Assembly (NCBI GenBank): GCA_001940855.1
Contig: MSGS01000019.1
Span: 1 to 34,779 of the forward strand
DNA: 34,779 bases
Origin: Christensenellaceae bacterium Phil1
GTDB lineage: Bacteria > Bacillota > Clostridia > Christensenellales > CAG-138
Direction: 5' to 3'
Shown here: positions 7,809 through 16,909 of the stretch, in pieces
Position numbering within the stretch: position 1 is the first letter of the stretch
Layout: every line of letters begins with the position of its first letter
Program-made: the position numbers and the translations under genes
The notes under the pieces: model-generated
What the model saw: only the letters and a program-made list of their open reading frames with translations
What the model was told of the DNA's origin: nothing
Databases searched by the model: none

Positions 7809-8162
7809 TCATTCACTCCTTTCGATAAGCCACAGCTTTACAGTTCGCCCGAAATTGTCATAATCTATCGTCTCTATGCGGTCGCCTTCCGCAGCGGCAG
7901 GTATTATAAGCGGCAGCGGATAACGTTCATCGGCAAACTGTTCAAATAACGGCTTACCGTATCTTATGATCTCGCCATAGCACAGCAGCACATTGTTCGG
8001 CACCGGCACTGATAGGTCTACGCTAAAAAACGCGCCTTCCTCGTTATACTTGAATGCCATTCTATAGGTCTTATCGTCAAGCTTAATATCTAACGTACAC
8101 GGTACCATCCCGGCAGTCACGGGTATATATTTCAAGGCAACAGCATCTGCCATAAGCTTCAT
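7809..8162 (-). CDS. Baseplate plug-like protein (DUF6983 type)
   Basis: 117 residues from MKLMADAVALKYIPV. The start at 8162 is chosen because AGGGGG lies ten bases upstream and it is just past the previous stop; a longer in-frame version from 8264 would overlap the upstream gene by about 100 bases. The middle ('CTLDIKLDDKTYRMAFKYNEEGAFFSVDL', 'LCYGEIIRYGKPLF') is typical of small proteins between Dit and hub in Bacillota phages, called baseplate plug proteins. The function is by family resemblance only. Confidence 0.72.
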   Translation of the reverse strand: MKLMADAVALKYIPVTAGMVPCTLDIKLDDKTYRMAFKYNEEGAFFSVDLSVPVPNNVLLCYGEIIRYGKPLFEQFADERYPLPLIIPAAAEGDRIETIDYDNFGRTVKLWLIERSE

Positions 8163-8166
8163 ATCA

Positions 8167-8751
8167 TCAATACCCCCTGTAAGATGGATTGGATCGCGCC
8201 GCAGCCATGCCGCTATTCTTTGGCTGGGGATCATTAAAGCTTGAAACATAGTCGGCATATGCACTTGACGGAGTTACAAGCCCTACGTTTTGCTCTTGTC
8301 TTGTACCTTTCTGCTTTTTGCCCGATGGGGTTGCCGTACGCGCTTCCGATGACATTGCAAATGCAGATATCGGGGCAAATGCCGATGCGCTAAGGCGCAT
8401 ATATTGCAATGTAAGCTTAAAAGTAAAGCCCGTACCGGCGGTCTTGCTTTGCCCTATAGACAATGACGTTATGAGCATGTTGTCGTACTGATTTTCACCT
8501 TTGTAAGCTATCAAATCGCGGTTCCGACACATCGCTATAAGCGTTGCGCGGGCGGCAGCGGAGTGTGATGTGACCATGCCGGATATCGATACCTTAACGG
8601 GTTCCGCTACCGCATGGTCATCTATAGTACTGCCGCCCTCTATCGGGTTGCTTGTGACTTTATTGCTATAAGAGGCATCTTCGGACTCCACTACACCGGT
8701 ATAGGGCCGGAACACTACGGTTCCGCTATCTCCCATGAGATAATAACTCAT
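8167..8751 (-). CDS. Dit-like tail/baseplate protein
   Basis: 194 residues. The pattern 'EPVKVSISGMVTSHSAAARATLIAMCRNRDLIAYKGENQYDNMLITSLSIGQSKTAG..FTFKLTLQYMRL' is that of Dit-like N-terminal domains from clostridial phages, which form the ring between tail tube and baseplate hub. The C-terminal 60 residues are basic and low in complexity. It overlaps the tape measure gene stop by one base. Confidence 0.75.
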   Translation of the reverse strand: MSYYLMGDSGTVVFRPYTGVVESEDASYSNKVTSNPIEGGSTIDDHAVAEPVKVSISGMVTSHSAAARATLIAMCRNRDLIAYKGENQYDNMLITSLSIGQSKTAGTGFTFKLTLQYMRLSASAFAPISAFAMSSEARTATPSGKKQKGTRQEQNVGLVTPSSAYADYVSSFNDPQPKNSGMAAARSNPSYRGY

Positions 8752-11168
8752 TAAGCAATTCCCTCCTGTATAGCTTCTTGTTCGGCTTCTTCGGCGCGCA
8801 ACCGCTCGTATTCATCGCGTATTACGCGGCGCACCCGCTGCTCCAAATCATCTTTATCCGCTGCGGATGCACTACCCGATACCGTTATGTTTACGCTTGG
8901 CGCGAAGTGTAATACTTTACTGCTTCCGCCACGCGAAATGATGCGGTCAGTTTTATCGGCAGGCACAATTGCACTGCCTCCCGGCAGATATGCCAGTTCT
9001 CCGCCGTTCGGCCCATCATTTATATATGTCCAGCCGCCGGGATGGTTGTCCGTACCCCGTGCGTTGTGCGGCACTTTCGTACCAATACCCGTCACATTGG
9101 CCTGTATTGATACGGTGCCTATTTCTTCGGCCGCTTCCTTTATGCGGCGGAACTGCAGCACAATAACGTTGGCGCCGGCTTCCGCCGCACCGCCCATGCT
9201 GTCCCACATTTCCGCATTTCTGTCCGCGATATCCGCATATGCATCACTCGCGGTATGTTTGATATTCTCCATGCCGGCCTGAGCTGCGCCGGTAGGCAGA
9301 TCAACTTCAGGCATTTCAACGGTGGGGATATCGACGCTCGGTATGTCCATGGCGGGAACTTCAAAGCCTGATGTATCGGCAATGGCGCCAATGTTATCGG
9401 CGATATCGTTTGTAGCTGCAGCTGCATCCGCAGCCCCGCCGGACAGACCCGTGATCCAGTTTATTACCGCACTTCCCGCGTTCGCTATCCAGCCGATTAT
9501 AGTGCCTATTACATTGGCTATGGTGCTGAGTATCTGCCCCGTGACATTGAGTATGGGCGCGATAGCCTGCAACAGTGGTGCTATCAGCGATAGCAGCTGC
9601 GCGACCGGCGGTAAAATTGCCTGAGCTATGACTGACAATATAGGCATTACAGGCGGCAATATAGCAGTGCATATTATGTTCAATATCTGCACTATAGGTG
9701 GCAACAACGTTTGTGCCAGCAATGATATAATGCCAATAAGCGGCGGTAATACGGTCTGTGCCGCATTCGATATAATGGGTATCAAAGGCTGTATTACCGT
9801 AAACAAGGTGCTAAGCATCTGTATCAATATCGGCAGCAAGGTCATGCCCAACTGCATAAGCACCGGAACGCCCTCTGTGAAGCCGTTCGCAAGCACATCT
9901 ACAAACTGCATGAGCATTGGCTCTATTACAGGCCAATTCGATAATATGGTATTAAACAATGTTGTCAGAACGGGAGTAAACTTGGCGCCGGCAGTGGCAA
10001 TAAAATCCTGCCACATACCTTTTACACCCTTTAGCCCGTTTGTGTAGCTGCCGGACGTGCGCGTTACATCAGTCAGTGCATCTCCGGATTGGGCAACTAT
10101 CACATTGAAACGGATTTGTGCCTTGGTTGCTTCATCTAATTCACTGAACCGTTTGCGCAACGCCGATGCGTCACCCTGATAGCCCATCGACAGCATAGAT
10201 TGCTGTATAGCGGCCTCGTTCATTACTATGCCAAGCGACTTTAAGCCTTCGGATTCTCCCATAAGACCCGAACGGATTTTTGCAAAAGCAGCTTCATCCG
10301 AAATATTGTGAAAACTTCCAAGGTCATACGCAAGCGATGTTATTGACTTTGACATTTCGCCTCCGGCATCTTCCGCCATTCCGAGGCCCTTCATCATAGC
10401 CTGCGCGTCTGCCATAAAACCCTTGATTTCTTGTTTGGATCGCTTCGCTGCCGAGTTGAAGCTGTCTGTCCATGTTTCGGCCCCCGCCGCCGCAGAGCCG
10501 AATACAGTATCCAATTTACTCTGCGTTTCTTCGGCATTTGCTGCGGCGTCTATTGCGCCGCCAACGAAATCCTTCAGCAGATCTATGCCCTTTTTTATTA
10601 TCGCAAGCCCGGCAATGGTTTTTATTGCCGCGGCGAATTTACTTCCCAACGTATCCGCAGCTGCTCCGCCGCGATTGCCGAGATCATCAAGATCATTGCC
10701 TGCCTTTTGCGCTTGCCGGCCGAGTTCCTCCGTGTCATTCTGCGCATCTTTGAGCGCTGTGCCCAGCGATTCCTTTATAGTCTGCACAGGATGCTTTACC
10801 GCATTTGATATATCCTTGAATACGGTTTTGGCATCCATGCCGAAGCCCTTTGCTTTCGTCTTTACATCCTTAAAAGCTGCTCCTATGCCGGTTTTGATAA
10901 CTTTTGACAACTTATCGCCGCGGCTTATGCTGTCAACCATAACGCTGCGTACTGCAGTACCCATGCTTTTGCCCGCGCCGGACATATTTGCAAATGCACC
11001 GATGGCACGGCTTCCTATCCCCTGTATACTCGTCCCGATCTGCTCAAAGCCTTCAGCCGTTTCTTTGGTGTCTTCTTTTAACTGTTGCTGTTTCTCTTCA
11101 ACATCGTCCAAGGGGGCGGTATCTATGTCCCATTGAACACCAAACGTTAAGCCCCTCTGGTCGGCCAT
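8751..11168 (-). CDS. Tail tape measure protein
   Basis: 805 residues from MADQRGLTF at 11168, with AGGAGG seven bases upstream; an earlier in-frame Met at 11186 lies within the previous coding end and has no good site. An N-terminal coiled coil covers about residues 20-190, then a Gly/Ala-rich part with 'LGSFHNISDEAAFAKIRSGL'. A long hydrophobic stretch at about 410-600 contains repeated 'ILPP' units, typical of tape measures. The C-terminus has 'GTDNHPGGWTYINDGPNGGELAYLPGGSAIVPADKT', a common tape-measure ending. It sets tail length and helps DNA entry. Confidence 0.93.
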   Translation of the reverse strand: MADQRGLTFGVQWDIDTAPLDDVEEKQQQLKEDTKETAEGFEQIGTSIQGIGSRAIGAFANMSGAGKSMGTAVRSVMVDSISRGDKLSKVIKTGIGAAFKDVKTKAKGFGMDAKTVFKDISNAVKHPVQTIKESLGTALKDAQNDTEELGRQAQKAGNDLDDLGNRGGAAADTLGSKFAAAIKTIAGLAIIKKGIDLLKDFVGGAIDAAANAEETQSKLDTVFGSAAAGAETWTDSFNSAAKRSKQEIKGFMADAQAMMKGLGMAEDAGGEMSKSITSLAYDLGSFHNISDEAAFAKIRSGLMGESEGLKSLGIVMNEAAIQQSMLSMGYQGDASALRKRFSELDEATKAQIRFNVIVAQSGDALTDVTRTSGSYTNGLKGVKGMWQDFIATAGAKFTPVLTTLFNTILSNWPVIEPMLMQFVDVLANGFTEGVPVLMQLGMTLLPILIQMLSTLFTVIQPLIPIISNAAQTVLPPLIGIISLLAQTLLPPIVQILNIICTAILPPVMPILSVIAQAILPPVAQLLSLIAPLLQAIAPILNVTGQILSTIANVIGTIIGWIANAGSAVINWITGLSGGAADAAAATNDIADNIGAIADTSGFEVPAMDIPSVDIPTVEMPEVDLPTGAAQAGMENIKHTASDAYADIADRNAEMWDSMGGAAEAGANVIVLQFRRIKEAAEEIGTVSIQANVTGIGTKVPHNARGTDNHPGGWTYINDGPNGGELAYLPGGSAIVPADKTDRIISRGGSSKVLHFAPSVNITVSGSASAADKDDLEQRVRRVIRDEYERLRAEEAEQEAIQEGIA

Positions 11169-11182
11169 ATAACCGCCTCCTC

Positions 11183-11383
11183 TCATGTTTTATCTTTTAT
11201 GGCTGTCACATATAGTTCCTTCGCAGCAAGACATTCATAAAAAGTGGCGGCATCCATTTGCGATAATTCCGTAAAAGAGATGCCGCCCGAATCAAATATC
11301 AAAAACCAAAATGCCTTATTCAGCTGCGCCCGCTGCTGCGCCCGCGTTTGTGCTATGCTGCTTTCCCGGGCGAAGAAATCGTT
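11183..11383 (-). CDS. Tail assembly chaperone, frameshift extension (GT part)
   Basis: An open frame of 66 codons with no independent start overlaps the 3' end of the G gene in the frame reached by +1 or -2 slippage. The distal part (LNKAFWFLIFDSGGISF.ELSQMDAATFYECLAA) has the aromatic-rich, helical look of GT extensions, and it ends 14 bases before the tape measure start. Tail chaperones of long-tailed phages are made as G and G-T fusions by programmed frameshifting; Mu uses -2. The overlap runs from 11383 to 11316. The slip site itself is not identified. Confidence 0.7.
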   Translation of the reverse strand, partial: NDFFARESSIAQTRAQQRAQLNKAFWFLIFDSGGISFTELSQMDAATFYECLAAKELYVTAIKDKT

Positions 11384-11630
11384 CTATCTCCCTCACCAGC
11401 AGTTCCGCGGTTTCGATGTCTTCACGCTCTTCAAAATAATCAAAGCCTTTGCGCATAACTTCTACAGGACAGGTCACAACGTTTTTGAAAAGCGTATCCA
11501 TATAGCGTAATATGTCTTTATTGTCGCCCGACATTCCGCACCGCTGATTAACCTCAAAATACCAGCGCGGCGAAACTGACTGCAATTCAAATTCCTGTCC
11601 GTTAACGGTTATATTTTCTTTACGATACAT
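11316..11630 (-). CDS. Tail assembly chaperone, G part
   Basis: 104 residues from MYRKENITVNGQEFEL at 11630; an upstream in-frame extension to 11705 overlaps the tail tube gene and is unlikely. 'FEVNQRCGMSGDNKDILRYMDTLFKNVV.CPVE' fits tail chaperone G proteins. It lies between tube and tape measure, the conserved position. The last 20 codons are Ala/Gly-rich and overlap the GT frame. The heptamer G-GGA-AAG occurs in frame at 11361-11367, but a -1 slip there meets a stop after two codons. Confidence 0.82.
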   Translation of the reverse strand: MYRKENITVNGQEFELQSVSPRWYFEVNQRCGMSGDNKDILRYMDTLFKNVVTCPVEVMRKGFDYFEEREDIETAELLVREIERFLRPGKQHSTNAGAAAGAAE

Positions 11631-11701
11631 GTGTCTGTACCACCTTTCACTTATATTCCTACATGGGTCATATGACTTATTGCCAATGCGGTTATGTCGC
11701 A

Positions 11702-12097
11702 TCACTGCAAGTCAGCGCGCGGGACATATATAATTACTTCTCCGCTGCTTATTTCTTTGCCGCGCTCTATGGGCGGCATTTTGAGTATCGCGCAGTTCTC
11801 GGCCTGCAGCATAAACCCCGATCCGGGGGTTGCGTCACGAACCACTACGGCAAAAGTTGTGCGTGATTGCAGCAACTGCCTAAGCCGTGGTAGCGAGGCC
11901 GAGTCCTGTGCAAGTGAAAACGTTATCTTTGCCGAACGGTTTGAGTTGTTTGCATAGGAAACAGCACCGTCAAGCCCAACTTTGGGCAGTATGGAGTCTT
12001 CGTTGTCCTCGATCTTTATAGTGCTGCCTTCGGCATAGCCGGTTATAGGCCTCTCGTTAACGAGCATCGTCACATTATCAAAGCTATATATTTCCAT
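11702..12097 (-). CDS. Tail tube protein (Mu gpM, DUF3277-like)
   Basis: 131 residues from MEIYSFDNVTMLVNERPITG at 12097, preceded by GAGGAG four bases upstream; the upstream in-frame Met is inside the sheath gene. 'KVGLDGAVSYANNSNRSAKITFSLAQDSASLPRLRQLL' and the Gly-rich beta pattern match phage tube proteins. It follows the sheath gene by one base, the universal sheath-tube order of contractile tails. Confidence 0.87.
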   Translation of the reverse strand: MEIYSFDNVTMLVNERPITGYAEGSTIKIEDNEDSILPKVGLDGAVSYANNSNRSAKITFSLAQDSASLPRLRQLLQSRTTFAVVVRDATPGSGFMLQAENCAILKMPPIERGKEISSGEVIIYVPRADLQ

Positions 12098-12098
12098 A

Positions 12099-13160
12099 TT
12101 ACTCCTCCTCGGAAGCAAGCTTTATACTAAGCGTACCTGTTGCCTTTATGCCGTGTACGCCGCCCCTAAGTGTTGCATGCCACGTTATATCCGGCATTAT
12201 GCGCTGTTCCATCTGCTTCTCGCTGGCATCCGAATATCGCGGTATGACCACTTTATACTGAGGTCTATTATCTATCGTCCGTATAATACCGTTAGCGGCG
12301 GCGCCATTCAGTGCGCCTATTATGGCTGCGCCTATCATGGCAAAGCCTGTATCGTTATACGGTACTTCGTCAGTTTCAACCATCAACTTTGTTATGGCAG
12401 CACGCATTGCCTGTTTTATCTGCCAGCGGCCTATGACAACATCTATGTATTCGCCATCGGCGCAAACGCCATCGCGCATATATTCGCGTTTATGGTTATT
12501 GACATAGGTATTGACATGATTCGTTAACAACGCACCCAACGCAGCGGCATCTACATCGGCTGTAGGTATCCCAACAAGTGCCTTCCACTTCCATGTGACC
12601 GCTTCGGGGTAGTATCCGATCATGCGGCCTACCCAAGCAGCATGCATATAACTGTTCGCTGCATCTGCGTTATAGCATATTACAGACTGCGCACTTGTTA
12701 TGGCGATGCTTTTGGTTGCCGATTGTGCTACAAGCAGCTTCTCTGCTTCTTTTTGCCCCGTCGCAAGCGTCTGCAGCGACAGCACGGTTCCGGCGGCCCA
12801 CGCAGCCAAAGCGATTATCTGTGCATCCGTGGCCGCGGCGGGCAGCAGATAATACCAATCATCGTGGCTGTCGCGCAAGGTATCCAATGCATCAGTAATG
12901 TTTTCGGCTGTGGACGATGAAGCAAGCCCCAACACCGCCACGGTTTCCGGCGCATTGCCTCTTTCTTCCGCATTGGCATACAATGCTTTAGCCGCTTTAC
13001 CGGCAGCGGTTGTCTCTGCATAGTCCGCAAGTAATGCGTCGAGCGTTGCATACTCCTTATAGCTCTTAGCGCCCTCAAGTGACAATATCAGCGGTATAAG
13101 CGACTCACGCGGAGTCGCTTTTGTATCAAGGCTAATATGCACTACAATATCTTGTACCAT
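12099..13160 (-). CDS. Contractile tail sheath protein (Mu gpL-like)
   Basis: 353 residues. It starts after TAGGAGGAAATAT. 'DDWYYLLPAAATDAQIIALAAWA', 'YPEAVTWKWKALVGI', 'NHKREYMRDGVCADGEYIDVVIGRWQIKQAMR' and 'PYNDTGFAMIGAAIIGALNGAAANGII' are sheath signatures, covering the protease-resistant domain and the C-terminal strand-exchange part. This makes the phage a myovirus type. It is followed at once by the tube gene. Confidence 0.93.
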   Translation of the reverse strand: MVQDIVVHISLDTKATPRESLIPLILSLEGAKSYKEYATLDALLADYAETTAAGKAAKALYANAEERGNAPETVAVLGLASSSTAENITDALDTLRDSHDDWYYLLPAAATDAQIIALAAWAAGTVLSLQTLATGQKEAEKLLVAQSATKSIAITSAQSVICYNADAANSYMHAAWVGRMIGYYPEAVTWKWKALVGIPTADVDAAALGALLTNHVNTYVNNHKREYMRDGVCADGEYIDVVIGRWQIKQAMRAAITKLMVETDEVPYNDTGFAMIGAAIIGALNGAAANGIIRTIDNRPQYKVVIPRYSDASEKQMEQRIMPDITWHATLRGGVHGIKATGTLSIKLASEEE

Positions 13161-13170
13161 ATATTTCCTC

Positions 13171-13671
13171 CTAATTTTCCTTAATGTTTCCGTCCTTTAT
13201 ATCCTGCATGTCAATGGTGGTTGTTCGCTCAAAGCGCAGACGCACATCAAACCCATACTGTCGCGCAACCTCATTTATCATAAGATTGCTGCGGCATTGC
13301 ACATTGCTTATTTCCACAACGGTTATACCCTCAAGCAGCAAGTCATGCCGTCCTATATGCAGCATCCAGCTTATAGCGCGTTCGGCGAGTTCAAGAGCCT
13401 CATCATCGCCGTGTATATAGCCATTGGAGCTGTTGCGGTCATAGCTTACAGCCGTAATGCTCATGGTGGTTTCAGTAGGCTCTCGGCGGTATTGCTTGCC
13501 GCCCTCGTGCCATATGCTTGCTCCGCCGAGCGGTATCAGCGGGCTTATAAACCGGTAATACAGCAACGGCGGCGCCGGCTCTCCAACGTCCTGCTCGTGT
13601 AAAATCACAGGCTGCCCGATAAACCCGTGCAGCCTGCGTGAAATGATATTTCGGACTTCCTTAGCCGTCAT
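13171..13671 (-). CDS. Neck/tail terminator protein (LIC_12616-like)
   Basis: 166 residues. 'PPLLYYRFISPLIPLGG' near residue 40, 'TETTMSITAVSYDRNS' and 'LELAERAISWML' resemble neck or tail-terminator proteins placed just before sheath genes. It overlaps the upstream gene by 4 bases. The assignment is by position plus weak pattern. Confidence 0.7.
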   Translation of the reverse strand: MTAKEVRNIISRRLHGFIGQPVILHEQDVGEPAPPLLYYRFISPLIPLGGASIWHEGGKQYRREPTETTMSITAVSYDRNSSNGYIHGDDEALELAERAISWMLHIGRHDLLLEGITVVEISNVQCRSNLMINEVARQYGFDVRLRFERTTTIDMQDIKDGNIKEN

Positions 13672-14006
13672 ACCGTTGTTCCTTTCCGCTCGATTATATA
13701 GCGTTTCAATGTTCCTATGTGACCGTAATCGCGCGATCCGGTTACGGTGTACACTATACCGTCCACATCGACCTGAGCGCCAATTTCAAGGAAATATCCA
13801 TCAGTATATAGCTTGCGCGCATCTGCTGCATATGTGCCCTGTGGCGCGTAGCGAAGATCCTCGTCGGTAAGCGGCAATACAGCACCGCCGAATGGGATCG
13901 ATTCTATTGCTCCGGGCGTATATTGACCACCATTAGTGTAGTCGATAGAGCCTTTGTCATGCCGAAGCTCGTTGCATGTTTTCATTACAAAAGCCGGTAA
14001 TCTCAT
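13668..14006 (-). CDS. Probable head-closure/adaptor protein
   Basis: 112 residues with a small beta-barrel pattern: 'IPFGGAVLPLTDEDLRYAPQGTYAADARKLYTDG' and 'GAQVDVDGIVYTVTGSRDYGHIGTLKRYIIERK'. This resembles head-tail stopper proteins of the gp16/gpFII type. It lies between the gp10-like gene and the terminator gene, overlapping both by 4 bases, the normal place for a stopper. No decisive motif. Confidence 0.65.
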   Translation of the reverse strand: MRLPAFVMKTCNELRHDKGSIDYTNGGQYTPGAIESIPFGGAVLPLTDEDLRYAPQGTYAADARKLYTDGYFLEIGAQVDVDGIVYTVTGSRDYGHIGTLKRYIIERKGTTV

Positions 14007-14638
14007 GCCTTTATCACCTCATACGTTATTGCATTTGCCAGCCGTCCGGAACGTATTAGCGGCTTGGTCTTGTTTGGTGCAGACGCGAGAGTTAAGCTGC
14101 TTTTGGGGAGTATAGCGCCGCTGCGCATATATCGCTTTATAATGCCAACTCCGGCTACGCCGATACGTTCTGCTGCAATTTCAGCGCTTATGCCGTCAAA
14201 GACAATCGCACGCGCGGCCCATTCGCATGCCGCCAGAATTTTGTTCTTGCCGGCGTCATATCCGGCTCGTATAAACGAGCGTTCGGGTATTGTAACCTTG
14301 GGAACAAGTAAGTATAGGAACTCTAAGTTATCCCCGCCGTCACGGCTGCGTTTGTTGCGCACAAGAAAGCGGTTCTCGCCATTATCCAGCACCCATGCAT
14401 CATCGTAGTCTCGTGGGGATTTATTTCGGGCGGACGGGCTTAACGGTATCGCAAGATTGCGCGCCGTGCGAGGCGTTATTGTCGCGCCAAACTCGTGTAC
14501 ATAAGCTATGCGCAGCAGCTCGCCGTCCGCGCTGCCGAGTATGCCAACACGGATTTGCAGCATGGCAAGCTTGTTTAATTCGGCACGCACACGGTCACGC
14601 CATTCGGTAATATTGTCTTTTACAACTACCTTTACCAC
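14003..14638 (-). CDS. Tail completion/virion morphogenesis protein (gp10/gpG-like)
   Basis: 211 residues. 'QIRVGILGSADGELLRIAYVHEFGATITPRTARNLAIPL' and later 'IPERSFIRAGYD' are the family hallmark ('vGi......ia..hEfG..i....rpf'). Such proteins complete the head-tail joint in HK97 and Mu-type phages. The C-terminal 'NKTKPLIRSGRLANAITYEV' is also conserved in the family. It overlaps the connector gene by one base. Confidence 0.82.
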   Translation of the reverse strand: MVKVVVKDNITEWRDRVRAELNKLAMLQIRVGILGSADGELLRIAYVHEFGATITPRTARNLAIPLSPSARNKSPRDYDDAWVLDNGENRFLVRNKRSRDGGDNLEFLYLLVPKVTIPERSFIRAGYDAGKNKILAACEWAARAIVFDGISAEIAAERIGVAGVGIIKRYMRSGAILPKSSLTLASAPNKTKPLIRSGRLANAITYEVIKA

Positions 14639-15252
14639 TATATCACCCGCCTATATCTTTCTATCACCGCTGTCCATGATGCCGGTGTTTCGGCGGCCCA
14701 TTCCCAATGTACATCCGAAATTGAAAACGCCCTAAGCCCCGCGCCGCCCCCGGACCGTGCCTTGCTATAGGCCGTACTTACCATCTCCATGCAAAGGCCT
14801 TCAATGTCAGCCGGGAGCGTGGCAGGCTCGGATTCCGTGGCGTCCTTTGGCAGTATATAGCCGGCCGTATACTCGATAAGCACATTTTTGCTCGTCATGA
14901 CAGGATCATATGCCAAACCGTACGGATAACCACGCCATGGCCAGCCATCATCCTTATACAGCACTCCGCCGTCTTCTATGCTATAGGCGGCAGGCGGCAA
15001 TTCACGTCCGCCGATCTCTACGCGCCTGACTTCAAGTATAGGCCATTGAGACAGAATCAGCTCTTGGCTCCCCGTAGGCTTAACGCGCTCCGAATATGAC
15101 TGCTTCCCAAGCCTGCGCCGCATTTCTGTTTCAATGGATGCAGACGCCTGATTTATAAGCATGACAATGGCATCGTACTGCTCATACGGTATATCGGTTA
15201 AAAGCATTACCCGTTCGGGTATAGTCAGCGCATTGCTTGCAAGCTCTATCAT
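14638..15252 (-). CDS. Head-tail connector protein (gp6/YqbG-like)
   Basis: 204 residues from the ATG at 15252, which overlaps the stop upstream as ATGA; three codons further is an in-frame TTG. The pattern 'ASASIETEMRRRLGKQSYSERV', 'ILSQWPILEVRRVEIGG' and 'LPADIEGLCMEMVSTAYSKARSGGGAG' is that of adaptor proteins forming the ring under the portal. It lies just after the capsid region. Confidence 0.83.
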   Translation of the reverse strand: MIELASNALTIPERVMLLTDIPYEQYDAIVMLINQASASIETEMRRRLGKQSYSERVKPTGSQELILSQWPILEVRRVEIGGRELPPAAYSIEDGGVLYKDDGWPWRGYPYGLAYDPVMTSKNVLIEYTAGYILPKDATESEPATLPADIEGLCMEMVSTAYSKARSGGGAGLRAFSISDVHWEWAAETPASWTAVIERYRRVI

Positions 15253-15632
15253 TGCCCGCAATTATCACCCAGCACCAGCGTATATGCAGCCGTAGCAGCC
15301 GGGGTTGTGCCGCCCGTAAATTTAGGGGTAGCGGTTACTTTTATGTACCTCTTACACGCCAACAGGTCTATATTCCATATAGTTTGCTTGCCCACGGCCA
15401 CAGCCTGCTCAGCCTTGCATCCAACAAACAGCCGTTCATCATCAACGGCGGTATATGTACCGGATTCGGTATCGCAATGGGTGACAGCAATACTTACACC
15501 GCTCGACGTGGGCGATCCGCTTATTGCGCTGACGTCTGCGGCAAATACCGCGGATAAACAACCGTCTCTATCAACCGCAGCGCCGCTTGCACTCTGCTTT
15601 ATTTTGATGCTTTCATACAGATTTCGCTTCAT
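15249..15632 (-). CDS. Hypothetical virion protein, possible capsid decoration
   Basis: 127 residues, Ala/Thr/Ser-rich and beta-rich ('DGCLSAVFAADVSAISG', 'SIAVTHCDTESGTYTAVDDE', 'RYIKVTATPKFTGG'). Small proteins with this look directly after the major capsid gene are often decoration or cement proteins. It starts 19 bases from the capsid stop and is coupled to the connector by ATGA. The role is a guess. Confidence 0.65.
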   Translation of the reverse strand: MKRNLYESIKIKQSASGAAVDRDGCLSAVFAADVSAISGSPTSSGVSIAVTHCDTESGTYTAVDDERLFVGCKAEQAVAVGKQTIWNIDLLACKRYIKVTATPKFTGGTTPAATAAYTLVLGDNCGQ

Positions 15633-15651
15633 TGGTTTGTCCTCCTATAAA

Positions 15652-16896
15652 TCAGGTGCTTGATTTAGTGTATATATCCTTCGCCACTACAAAGGATTCT
15701 TCATGGCGCACGCCAAAATCATGCGTTGAAATTATCCTGAGAATCGAGCAGTCATCATCGACGGCGGATATAGTCCCATCTTCGTCTTCAACAGTGCCTT
15801 GGTCAAACAGTCTTGTTTCCATTCCCAGCTGATCGCCTATAATGAAATCCGACCAGCGGCCAAGAATCATACTTGTCTTCTCATTGGCATCTTTACCTGT
15901 TCCGATTGCATCAGACACGAAGTATGGATACTTTCCAAGCTTGCCCTCATCCATGGAAGCTCTATAAACATAGTTGCCGCTGCTGTTTACAGTGTTGTAC
16001 AGTGCCTCCCAGAGATAACCGTTCAGTACGAAGCCAAGGCTGCCGTTATCCCGAACGTTTTTCTGCAGCAGGCGTGCCAGCATGCTGCCGGTTACATCAT
16101 TGCCGGGCATAGCACCCACGCTCCACCTCTGCACGTCCTCTATGTTAAGTATTCCCTTCGGTTCATATTCTGTACCTTTGCCGTTAAGAAGCGCGGCATT
16201 CTGACGTTCTGCCATGGCAGCAAGCGCATCGTCCAATATCATCTGATCTGCGCCGTATGCGTTGCTTCTAAGCAGGTCATTCGTGATAACAACCTTGGTT
16301 ATAAGCTTCTTGGCGCTGAGCTTTACGGTGCCCACGGTTGCGCCGCTTGCCTTACCTTTGCGCTTCTCACCGATGTAATGTGCCTTAGCGCCGCCGCGCA
16401 GCTTGGGTATGGTCATATTGCCATTGGGCATAGATACGCGCCTTGCATGGAGCGCACCTATTATAGTCAACGGGCGCAGCAGTTCAATTACCTCCTGTGC
16501 ATATACTTCAGGCACAAGGTATCCGCCTTCGGACGGTGCGGTTATGCTCATTGCCTTCATTTCGCGGTGGAGTGCTGCGTCGTCCGAGTACATTTTCTGC
16601 GCAACATACAGGGCCTTATCAGGGTCGCCGCCCGACTGCGCAACGCTCTTCATAGCGCGCACCCAGCCTATGCCCTTAGCCAGTTTAGACTTTTCTTCTC
16701 CGCCCGCGCTATTATCTGCCAGCATATATATACCTGCATATTTGCGCTCGACAGTCTTGTCATCATGCAGCATGGCTTTTTCCTCACGGTTTGCAGCGTC
16801 ACCGGGTTCCGCTTTCGCTCCGCTCATAGCTGCTGTCACAGCAGCTTTTACTTCGTCTGCTATGATCGTAGTAAGTTCCTCTTTCGTAAACGCCAT
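15652..16896 (-). CDS. Major capsid protein, HK97 fold
   Basis: 414 residues. A charged helical N-terminus (about 1-120) is the delta domain removed in maturation. Next come 'GGYLVPEVYAQEVIELLRP' at about 144, 'KLITKVVITNDLLRSNAYGADQMILDDALAAMAERQNAALLNGKG.EYEPKGIL', and 'SFVVAKDIYTKSST' at the end, all standard HK97 capsid elements. The protease gene is immediately upstream, which fits delta-domain cleavage. Confidence 0.94.
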   Translation of the reverse strand: MAFTKEELTTIIADEVKAAVTAAMSGAKAEPGDAANREEKAMLHDDKTVERKYAGIYMLADNSAGGEEKSKLAKGIGWVRAMKSVAQSGGDPDKALYVAQKMYSDDAALHREMKAMSITAPSEGGYLVPEVYAQEVIELLRPLTIIGALHARRVSMPNGNMTIPKLRGGAKAHYIGEKRKGKASGATVGTVKLSAKKLITKVVITNDLLRSNAYGADQMILDDALAAMAERQNAALLNGKGTEYEPKGILNIEDVQRWSVGAMPGNDVTGSMLARLLQKNVRDNGSLGFVLNGYLWEALYNTVNSSGNYVYRASMDEGKLGKYPYFVSDAIGTGKDANEKTSMILGRWSDFIIGDQLGMETRLFDQGTVEDEDGTISAVDDDCSILRIISTHDFGVRHEESFVVAKDIYTKSST

Positions 16897-16909
16897 TTTT
16901 TTACCTCCA

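Noticed and set aside
10423..11136. Plus-strand frame of 237 codons opposite the tape measure gene
   Set aside because: Mirror of the Ala-rich coiled coil of the tape measure; Ser/Pro/Ala composition is typical of antisense frames.
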